A DNA stretch of 64,000 nt from Cryptomeria japonica (Eukaryota; Streptophyta; Pinopsida; Cupressales; Cupressaceae). Location of the stretch: the NCBI RefSeq assembly GCF_030272615.1, contig NC_081409.1, forward strand, positions 238,975,832 to 239,039,831, given 5' to 3'. Made by a program: the position numbers and the translations under genes. The number at the start of each line of letters is the position of its first letter. Position 1 is the first letter of the stretch. The notes below the pieces were generated by a model that saw only the letters and a program-made list of their open reading frames with translations, searched no databases and was not told the origin of the DNA. Of the stretch, positions 25,495 to 36,400 are shown piece after piece.

Positions 25495-27610
25495 GTAAAA
25501 ATTTATTGAAAACAAGAAGTACAAAGCAAGGGCATTACATAGCCCTATTCAGCTCTACTAAGTGAACCAACTGTTGAAACAAATCCAGGGGTAACTGACC
25601 CCAATCCACTAAGTTCCAATCATGAATATGATCAAAAGCCCATTTGGCCAAACAATCAACAGCCCCATTCCATTCTCTAGGAATATGGGTAAAAGTAACA
25701 GACTCTAGAGAGGCATAGAGGTTTAGAATATGTTCAACAATCAAAGCCAAATGCCAACTAGCACCATCTAAATGTCGCTTATTCAACAAGTTGACCACAA
25801 CCTGAGAATCAGACTCGCATATAATCATGTGCTACCCTAATTTACTTGCCCACTCTAGAGCTAATAAAATGGCCTGAGCCTCCATTAAATTATTAGCATG
25901 AAGACCCATATAAACAAAAAAGATAAATTGGACGTCTCCAGAACTATCTCGACCCACACCTCCAATTCCAACATGACCAAGGTTTCCACGAGAAGAGTCA
26001 TCCGTGTTAATTTTTAGGACTCCCTAAGGTGGAGGAGACCATCTTCCCTCTCTATTCACCTTCGAGGTAGGATGCCTACATCTGTTGCGCATGAACTATC
26101 GTTGCGGAGGAGGTAGATGAAGACAATTAAAATACCCAACATCACAAGGAACCACCAATTCCATCATATCACACTTAGCTGCAACAGTTTCTCCCAGAGA
26201 ATGCATGATTTTCCACCACAAGCGAGGGGCCCTCAACGGCACATCTTGAAAAATCTGACGATTCCTCTCCAGCCAAAGGTTTGAGATAATGAAGGATGGT
26301 CCAATAGCCCAACCACCTTGAAGGAAGGAAGTAGAAACAGGGGCCCTGCCCCACCGTGCCACAAACTCAGTCCACGAGAAAACATGCCTACAGGGCGTAT
26401 TCCACACCCTCCACCAAAAATGCCAAATCTCCCTAGCATAAGAACATTGAAAGAAAAGATGAGAGACACTCTCCTTGAACTCACAACACAGCACACACAT
26501 TAAGAGGCCATTGAAACCACGCTTGCACAAATTATCCCAAGTGAGACACCTATTATGAGCCACTAACCACATGAAGAAATTACACTTGGGCCAAAACAAC
26601 TTGTGCCAAACTTGCTTCCACCACGAGACCTCAATATCCCCAAACAACTGCCTATCAAATTGTTTATAGCCTACAGACACAAAGTACTTCCCAAACACAT
26701 CAGAACCACCCCAAACCAAAACATCAGAGCCCCTCGAATTACAAGCATGGGAAGCCAGAAGTTGAGCAAGCTCACGCCTATTGCCCTCAAACCCCCCAGG
26801 TGGCCACTCAGAAGGATGCTCCCAACGAAAGGTAACAACCAAACCACAATGCTCAACAATCTTGTAATGCTCAACAGTATCCCAGCCAGCCATAGTAAAA
26901 ACATTACAAAGGGACTGAAGGTGAGGGCAAGAAGAGAGAATAGGTGGGTGACCATCCTAAGAATCTAACCCAAAAAGCACCTGTGACCCAAAATGACAGA
27001 TCCAAAAAAGCGCACGCTTAATCAACTAAGCCCCCACTTTCAGAGTATGCCAAATCATAGAACCACTTCCCTCCAAAGGATAGCGAGGAACCTCAAAAGA
27101 AGCAAAACCCCTAAGATATTTGAAGTTGAGAATATGGGCCCATAACTGGTGTTGATGGGTACACCAGCGCTAGTATAGCTTGGCAGCAAAAACTTGTTCC
27201 TTCAAAATAGAAGAACGTAATCTAAGACCACCCTCCTACTTCGATCTACCCACTTGACAAGGCTCCACTTAATAGCCAGCAAGTTACCACTCCAACAAAA
27301 TTGACGAGCGAGAGCATCAAATTCCCTAAGGAAATACATTGGGGCTGCTTGAACAAAGCACTTGTAAATGGGGAGGGCCTAGCTAACAAATTTGAGAAGA
27401 GTAACTCTAGCAATTGTAGACAACCATCGATGAGTCCAATGAGTTACCTTTTTTCTTAACTTATCAAGCAACATCTGTCAGGAGGACCTGGGCTGGCGAC
27501 CAACAGCAAGAGGAATACCCAAATAGACAAAGGGAAGAGACCCCGTCTGAAACTACAAAATAGATGTAATCCTCCGTTGGATAGGTTGAGAGGTATTAAA
27601 GAAGACAATA
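25495..27610 (-). mobile_element. 5'-truncated L1-type LINE: end of RT, zf-RVT, RNase H
   Basis: On the minus strand the order is RT C-terminal part (about 27600-27240, LPFVYLGIPLAVGRQPR), a linker, then the zf-RVT zinc-binding region (26893-26390, containing WWKQVWHKLFWPKCNFFMWL, CVLCCEFKESVSHLFFQC). An RNase H domain follows (about 26030-25535, with KINTDDSSRGN, MEAQAILLALEWA, IICESDSQVVVNLL and IPREWNGAVDCLAKWA). That is the 3' half of plant LINE ORF2, which makes cDNA at the target site. Stops and frameshifts show it is dead; the longest intact piece is 266 codons (26893-26096). The 5' end is cut inside RT, as usual for LINE insertions. The insertion sits within an AT-rich tandem array. 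Confidence 0.8.
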
Positions 27611-27611
27611 A

Positions 27612-28060
27612 ATAATGATAAAATAATTTTAATAAATTTATACAAAATTTTAAATTAAGATTAATATTAAAATCTTCAAAAATATTTTTATTTAAATGAT
27701 TTTTTAAACTTCAATTCTAATTACTTATCATAAATAGATATTTAATATGATTACCTATTTGAAACTTAAAATCTATGCTTACAGAAATTAAAAACATAAG
27801 ACAACTTAATATGTTTTTATAACCTCTACTTTCATTTATAATTAAAAAATATATAAAATTAAAATCATAATAATAAATAGCAATAAAGATAATTCATACT
27901 TAATGTCACATTGATCAATATACAATTATATGTTAGATTATCAAAACCTACAAATATTTTTAATTAAGAATTTTTTTAACTTCAACCTCAATCATTTATC
28001 GTAACAGATATTTTATATGCCTACCTACTTCAAACTTGAAAACCCACGCCAATGAGACCT
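27612..28060. repeat. AT-rich tandem repeat, two units, right of the LINE
   Basis: Units near 27652 and 27940 share aaaatatttttattt, aacttcaattctaatta, atttatcataa and ttacctac...aaatctatgc with the units at 25153-25490. The array was evidently split by the LINE. Confidence 0.6.
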
Positions 28061-28267
28061 CGCGCACCTAAATAAGATAAAGACATGCAGCAGAATTTGT
28101 GTCATTTCTGCATCAGCCTCGGCCTTTGTTTGGTTCACCGCCAACTGGCGAGGAGAAAAGACTGTTATCTGCCCCGCGCTTACAGATCATCCTACGCTTG
28201 TCTCTATCTTTAAAATAAAAAATATTTCTTTCCTTGTCTATCGTGGGCAGAGTGCCCTGGTCCCGTG

Positions 28268-28396
28268 ATCGAGTTCCCCCAGATGGATGATTAAATGAGT
28301 TTCAGTGACATTTCCGAGACCATCAGTTCTTGACTCAAGAGTATCGAATTCCCCCAGATGAAGGATTGAATGAGTTTTAATGACATTTTCAGATAC
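28268..28396. repeat. 75-bp spaced duplication
   Basis: ttcccccagatgga then gattaaatgag and tgacatttccgaga recurs as ttcccccagatgaa then gattgaatgag and tgacattttcagat, 75 bp apart. Confidence 0.6.
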
Positions 28397-28599
28397 TCAG
28401 AGTATCATTGTTAACAATTTTAAAAATTTGGTTTCCTTAGAATATAGTTTTTTCTATTATGAATCTTGATCAATTTACAATGAAGCTTAACTTCTTCATT
28501 TAGTTCATTTAAACTGTTCATCTTCGAATTGTTTTCATTTTATGTACAATATACACTCTAAAATGAAGTATCTTTCAATTTCCACCACCCTTTATTACA

Positions 28600-29030
28600 G
28601 AAAACAAATTCTTTCATCCCACACTATCACACTCAAAGATGACTTTACAAATACATGCTCCTTCGGGTCCAGAAGCACCAGCCGGCTATGATTATTCTGC
28701 TGCTGTTCCAGCTCAGAGATTGCACGGCTGAGCGCCACTGCTTAAGCTCTCGTGGCTCCTCAAGGTTGAAAGGTCAATTCTGGGGTCGGACACGACAGCC
28801 ATGGATATGAGTTACCAAGGGTCAAGGCTGCGGCAGCTGAAGAAGTGGAATGTCGATCGATTCTCCATTAACAGACTTAGTTTCTCCAGATTCGATGCAT
28901 CCAGTGGAATCGAATTATATACCTTTGGTGCCCGTTGTTTGTGTTGCTCCAGCGACTTGACTTTCAGTCATTGTAATTTCCCAATGACAATTCAGAAACA
29001 GGCAAGCATTTAGGAGACAATATTTACAAT
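28600..29030. other. GC-richer block without a recognised gene
   Basis: This stretch is clearly less AT-rich than its surroundings and has short open frames on both strands (for example 28801-29013 plus, 70 codons). None shows a motif I recognise. It could be a remnant exon or promoter. Confidence 0.25.
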
Positions 29031-29113
29031 CATTTCAGGCAGGAAAAAGTTGGTTTTATCATTTTAAAATTCGGTTTTTTTTGGTACCCAGGCACAAGCT
29101 GGGCACAAAAAGG

Positions 29114-29293
29114 CATGAAAAATGCAGTGGTTAAATCTATGTTACTGGTACACAGGACCTAGTCCCCCTACCCGACTCGATGGATGGCAAGGAGGTGTCA
29201 GAGCTGGACCCGAACCCAGACCCATTCAAGCTGGATACAGGAGCCGGGCCCTGTGTACCTGGTAACATAGCTTTAACCGCTACATTTTTCATG
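29114..29293. mobile_element. Foldback MITE, about 180 bp
   Basis: Arms of about 48 bp are inverted copies: the left begins CATGAAAAATGCAGTGGTTAAA and the right, read in reverse, CATGAAAAATGTAGCGGTTAAA. Both continue with CTATGTTAC and GGTACACAGG. The centre is GC-rich. No target duplication could be fixed. Confidence 0.65.
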
Positions 29294-30488
29294 GCTTATT
29301 GAAAGCTTATAATTTCAAGGCTCAAAGAAAAACATAGGGACCCCTAACTTACAGCATGTTGAAGCCTCTAACAGATAACTAGCCACAGAAAAGTAACTAG
29401 AGCACGAGAGTGCACCTAAATATAAAGCCTGATTATTTGTTGGTTTGATAGCATGTACATAATAACATGACCTAAGATTATTTATCAACCTGTTAGGCCA
29501 AGATAATTTATAATCATTTTCATTTCAATGAACAAAAAATCAAATTACATTTACATCTCACTCGATAATTTAGAATTGCCAGGCTAACATTTTCATTCTA
29601 CATATGATTGCCTTTATTTAAATAATCGGTGATTTATTCTAATTTGTTACTTATTTAAGATCTTGATCAATCTACTTCAACTCTTTACTTTCTAAACTAC
29701 ATGGATGCCTTTATAGTTGTAAATCAATTGGCATCCATTTATGTCAGAAAAATTGTTCGTCTTTCATGGTGTTCATTTCTATTTATTTATCTCGTTGACT
29801 GTTCTTTCTTTCCAATTTGCTTTTTGTCCCTTCTTTAACTCTCGTTTCCTGTTTTTGGTTGGCTGACGTCCTATCTACTACTTGGTGTGCTTCTTGTCAC
29901 ATTTGTCAATCAAAATTTTGATATTTTGGCTTGTTTGGTGTCCAAAAGAGAATCACCTTTTTGCTTGAATTCCCACTTTTTACAAATATAAATGAATATT
30001 TACGAAAAACCCTTTTTAATTAAATGAGCCAAGACATTTTTTTGTGTTTGTGCCCTGTGCAGCTGAACTTCAAATATAAACTACGAAGGAAGTGTTACAG
30101 ATTTGTTGCATCTCCAGTTGCATCCCCTTGCAAATATGTCCGACATCAGGAACAATAAAGGAAAATATCATTTGTCTTGTCCCATTAAAATGCTCGTTGC
30201 TGATAGTAGGGCAGTTCAATAATGGAAAATATTTTTAAAAAGAATAATTTTCCCTAACATTCATCTTAGTGATCCTAATATAGATTGTAATTTAAATGGA
30301 TGACCCATACTGGAATATTACAGAAAATGTGGGTCTAACCCTATTTGAGCAAGCCCAAAGCTGAAGTTCTGTCCCGAATCATACCTTGTCTCAATCAGAG
30401 AAGTAGATAAAGCGAAACTTAAAAAGCCATACATCAACCTTCATACTGTAGCAAACCCCAACCTGCTTTATTTTTCCCTTTGCGGGAG
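29294..30488. other. Intergenic 3' to the Ctf8 gene
   Basis: AT-rich, no exon recognised. It would contain the Ctf8 3' UTR on the minus strand. Confidence 0.35.
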
Positions 30489-33400
30489 TTAACTAGCTGA
30501 TGCATCCAACGGTGTGATCTTTTTCTCCTTAACTTCAGGCTCTGCATGTAATCAGCCAAATAGAGAAATGAGCTCACGGTAAGATGGAAATTTGCAACAT
30601 ACGCAGACTTTAATTCAACCCATAAAGTAAAGAAGTGAAACAACAAATCTAATGTTGTGGATCCATGCCCACGCATTTGCGAACAAGATAAGGGTTATTT
30701 CAGTGATAATTTTATCCGCGTAGTATTGGTTGAAGACAATACTCGAGATGAGTGCCTTCGGCCTTGTCTTGAAGAGAATCTTCTGTTTAATGATGCCTAT
30801 AACTTCATATTCTACTATTGAACGCTTCACTTCAGGAATGTTGAAGTTAGCATCCACATCTCTCATATCAACTTCTTTTTGTTTTCTAAGAACCAGTAAT
30901 GGTTTTTTTAAAGGAACTTTCTTTCCCTCGAGTTCATGATATCCAACTGTGAAGAAATAGTTGTCCTGGAATACAAGGTAAAATAATGAGAAACAACTGA
31001 AATGATCAAAATTCTACATCCAATGGAAATAGGAAATCAAGAAACATAAAATAAGGAAAACTACCTATATCTATAATTCTTCTTGATAAAAAATGATGCA
31101 AGCCTGGCTAGTACTTTGTTATATAAATTGTATTTATAAAATTGATTCAGGAACATAGTTAATAAGTAATATCGAGACTTTTGTCTCTAGCACAATTTAA
31201 TTAATCACACGGGTACTTCAGTTCCATCCTGGTTAAAATTGAGCTTGTAGATTTAAGGTGAAATGCCTAAGATTAATTGTGATGATGATGACGGCTTCTA
31301 ACATCCTCTCCTTGTTTCAAACTACACAGAGAACATTGTGATTTTCATCTTACGGAAATTAAGAGTTATTTTCAAATGGATGGATTCTAAGAGCCCAGTA
31401 ACACTTCGTATGAAAACTTTTAACCATTGTTTTAACAAATATGGCAGGAAGGAAACCCCTATAAACAGGCCAAGTAAAGTTCAGTTATCAGTTCAGGCCA
31501 AGTAAAGATTATAACAGTTTTGTTCTTAGGCAAGCATTTTCCAAAAGATAGCATAGACAAAAAAAAATGACATTTAGTCTCTCAGAAAAGACAGATTTGC
31601 TTGAGATGAAAAAGGGCAACGACTACTCTACTTCCTAGGTCCTTTCAATCATCATTTTAACATATCTGGTGCAAAGGACTCCTCTACAAACTGGCAAATG
31701 AAGCTTGGATCAGTCTTGAAATGTATTTGCTAGACAAATATTTTCCTGAAGATTGTCTAAACACCTAAAATTGTTCATTTTATCTTAAATCTTCTATTAA
31801 TTAAATAAATTATTATTTATTTAATTAATTCATTAATCCTCTTCTAAGCCTTTCCTCATTTAAATAAGTATTTTTATTTATTTATACTGTCTTTTTTAAT
31901 TGATCCCATTTCTTCTATTAATTAAATAAAAAAATTAAATAAATATTTTTATTTATTTAAATTGTCATTTTCCTAAATTAAATAAATATTTTATTTATTT
32001 AATTGATCCCACTTCTTCTATTAATTAAATAAAAAAATTAAATAAATATTTTATTTATTTAATTGATCTCACTTATTCTATTAATTAAATAAATATTTAT
32101 TTCTTTAATTAATTCTTGATCTCACTTATTCTATTAATTAAATAAATATTTATTTCTTTAATTAATTCATTAGCCTTTTCTACCCATGACACGTCACTCA
32201 TCTCTTAATTCTTCTCTTACCTACCCACTTTATCATTTAATTATTTTCTCTACCTACCCTTTAATCCTAGCCGGCCATTTATCTTTACACCTCTTAATCT
32301 TATCCTTTCATTTCTTACAGTGTTCTCTATATAGGAAGATGCTTCTTTCATTTTCTGTCATGACGAAATCAAGCCTTCTTGCGATCAAGCTATCAACCAC
32401 ATTTTTTATCTCTATTGAGCTCTTGTACACACATAAAATCTGAGAGCAAATATATCAAACAAGATCAATGGAGATAGGAGACAATGGAGATTGAAACCCT
32501 ACTAGAAGTGCGAATGGTATATCTTGTTTTATTTTGTTTATTTGCATGGTCTTAGATATCTTCATTTGTTTATGGTGGATCATTTTCATTGTTAGGCTAA
32601 GGTTTTGTGGTTGGATCTTTGTTAGTCTTTCAATATTGTTGTTTCCATTATTCACTTTTCACCATATACAGATGGCACATACAGAAAGAAGCAATGACAT
32701 TTAGACTCTCAGAGAAGACATATTTAGCTTGAAAGTTGAGATAGAAAAAGGGCAATAAAGTCTCTCCATCTAACATCCTTTAAATCATTTTTTCAGTGGA
32801 AAGGAACACATTTCCCAGCAGATTATATGGACAAAGACATAATGATCTTTAATCTCCCAAAGACAGATTTGCTTGCCCTGATACAATAGGTACGAGTAGG
32901 ACATGTAGCTGGCTGTAAAAACATACAAGCAACTTTGCGGATACCCCACCACTGCCCTCAGAGAACCCAAGGAAACAGATCTTGTAAAGATACTTCCACA
33001 TTTGACCAAGTAAATAACAGAAACCTGATGAAATTACATTGGTATTTCACAAGACAACAGCAAAAATGAAGCAGACGAGCAATCATAGAACATATACAAC
33101 ATCAGAAATGATGATTGAGATGCTAAACTGCCATAATATGACAGCTAAAGCACATTAAGAGGGCATGCTCCAAATATAGTAAGCCAAGAGACAGATTTAA
33201 AAAATGATGATTAAAATGAAGTCCTATCTACTGTTAGTAGAGAAACTTGACACTAATTAGGCAGACCTAAAATAAAAATAAAAGTCCAAATAGCTACTAA
33301 AATAATTCTAGAATTGCACAAGCCGCAACTTCTACTTCATAAGCCAAATATTGCAATAAAAATGATAATATGGATATGGATAGGAGCATAACAGAAATTG

Positions 33401-36400
33401 ACAATTGGTGAATAACCACAGTGGCACAGACAACAGTTTGCACATAACAATGGCAATTAAAGAGTCAGAATAAGAAATGTCAGAGAGTATAACTTGCAAC
33501 GGTATGTTAGGATGCTATGAACATTTACCAATATCAGATGATAAATGCATGTCTATATGGAGACCAAGATGTTTATTCCGGTGTCACTAGATGACCATGT
33601 AATGTCCCCTTCAGAGATTTACTTATATTTTGCCCTAAAATCACAATCCCAACTAAAATAAGAAATGTAATAAAGTTAAGAGTATAAATTTACCAATCGA
33701 AATGTCTTTAACAAGATAAATCTTGGTTTAGGTCCTGCAATCATGTTAATCAACATTTGAAAGGTAATCTATAAGACCAACTATTTTCATAAGGGTTAGG
33801 AATCCAATAACATATAGTTGCATATATAATCAATAGCATTAATAATTACCCAAACATATTCGTATAGCAACCATATTAGGAACTAGATAGAAACTTCAAA
33901 AACCGCAATCTCAAGAATAGTTATCCTTGGATTGCAAGAGCATGGGTGGAAAGTGGTCTACTCCATCCCTCAATCCAAGTTGAAGGCGCTCCATCCTCCT
34001 TGATGAAGCCTGGGAGCACTAATCAGCCTCCCAGCCCATGAGGATTAACCCCCAATGGGTAGCATGCTTGAGATATGGGACTACCCCCTTCACCAAGCCC
34101 GGGACCACACATACACCTCCCGGCCCACAAGCGCTCCATCTCAGGGTGGCATGCTTGATGAAAGACAGGTCAGGTCAGGTCTTCACTTCTCGTGAACTCG
34201 AAAGGTTGATTGCCTTCCTGTTTTGTAACTATTTCTACCCAATTCAAAATAGATTAACTATATGAATATGTAAACATATATTTGGTAAACAATACTCAAA
34301 TGGGAAAATGCAATTACTTACAATTATCCAAAAATAATCTCTGCGAGGAATATGGATTAACTGTATGAATATGTAAACATATATTTGGTAAACAATACTC
34401 AAATGGGAAAATGCAATTACTTACAATTATCCCAAAATAATCTCTGCAAGGAATATATATATATATATTGCAGTCATAAATTCATAGCATATATTTACAG
34501 ATAATTTTACTAATTCTAGGCTGATAACAATAAATCAGATCTCTGCTCTTGTTTGCTATTTCCTCATTTCAAATCCAATGCTCTTAAATCCAGATCAGAT
34601 TATTTAGTTTCTGATCTCCTCCTTCTCATTCGATTGATGTCTTTCCTCAATGAGACCTCCTTCCTTTTATATCTTTCATTGGATAGTCATACCTCTTCAA
34701 AATGTCCCTTTCCCTTGCCAAGAGTTACAACTCTTCAAAGCTGAGTGTTGCCTTAACAAATCCCACTCGGCTCCCTTGAGAAATTATTATCATTCGAATG
34801 TTGCTTGTAATAGCCCTTAATCTAGTTGACCCCTCAATCACGGTTTAAATCAGTTTTTGTCAGCCCTCTTTTAAATAGTCATAGCCGATTTTAATTATTT
34901 CTACTTTGGGTCGGCCCCTTTCATTAATTCCGTTACTTATTCTTTTTATTATTTAAAGCTGCAATCATGATCTCAGGGGGAGATATGATAGACCATTGCC
35001 ATTTTCATTATCTTATCTGCTCAGTCTAAAACAGAGCCATTTAAAAATTCTTAAATGACATGAGAGACTTGCAGTTGCAAGTGAAGATGACTGAGATTTT
35101 CAGTTGTAGAAGAAAGCAGGCATGACGTGAATGACACTCCATTCAAGACAAAGATATGATCGCAGCAACATGATTCCAATTAGACCAACTGATCCGTCTG
35201 TTAATTTTAACACTTTCAGATTGATATAACTTAGAATTTATAACTTAGTTTCTAATTAGTTCGTTTAACTGAAAGAAAATGGCAATATAGAAATGAACAA
35301 GTTGAGAGCAAGACACAATTACCCTGGGAAAACCTCCTAGGAGGAAAAACCTAGCCAGAAAAGATCCTTAGATCTGATTATGGATTATAGTTATGTAATC
35401 AATACAACACTTATCTCTGATATTTGCAGATTCAGATGTTGCTGTCCAGAAGGTGCCTTCAACATTCACTTGCTGTCATATGCAGAATAGATACTGCTGC
35501 TCCCTTCTTCAGATTGTAGGCTTCTAAGAATTATGCTGTGTATGACCCTTGAATTGACAGTCCTTCAATTAGTGCTTTGCTGGATATTGATGGCTGGTAG
35601 ACCTCCAATTAGTTTGTTGTGCAACCTCCAATCAGCTTGCTGTACATACCCTTGAATGTTGCCAAATACCCTAAGGTGAATTTCGCATCTTCAAATGGTG
35701 AATGAGGTTGCTGCTTGAAGTAGACTGAAGTTCGCACTATATATGAATTTTGCATCAGATGGGAGAGCTTGTGTTTTTTTGAGTGAATAACAAATGAATC
35801 TTGATCTTTTATTTATATGGAGCGAACTATCTTAACTAGGTCGGCTTTTCCAATAATTAAACTTTTAATTATTTCCTGTTTAACTGCCTTGTTAAAAGGG
35901 TCGGCCCTATTGGATAGCATGCTGAGTGTTTATTTGATGTAGCGTGGGGGATAGGGCCATATTGGAGGGAAGAGGGGCAGCCCCTTTTTGGGTGGATTCC
36001 AATGTTGCCCAAGGCAATATGAATCCGCCCTTCCCTAATTAATATCAACACTCCCTCTTAATTAGGGAGGAGAACATAACTATAATCTTCCATCTTGCAT
36101 ACACAAGCAAGGAATGGAATTACATAATACAATCTTCCAGCTTGCACACAAGCATAGACTGGATCCACCTTATATTGCCCGCAGAGGGTGGAGAGGATCT
36201 TTTCGACCATCTTACATTGCCCGCAGAGGATGGTCAATCAATTACACTAATACCATCTTACATTGCCCGCAGAGGATGGTTTAACAATTACACTTCTCCT
36301 TGAGAAGTTTTTACAATACCATTTTACATTGCCCGCAAAGGATGGTTTAACCAGTGTTCCACGGGGACGCATCCCCCCCCTTTTTGGGCACGTCCCCCCG

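Noticed and set aside
28801-29013. 70-codon plus-strand gene
   Set aside because: No motif, no splice context, and a competing open frame on the other strand; kept only as an unassigned GC-richer block.
30615-30866. CTF8 exon 2 reading through to a stop at 30615
   Set aside because: The extra tail is hydrophobic and unlike Ctf8; splicing at 30742/30542 restores a charged K-P-E end in the right phase.
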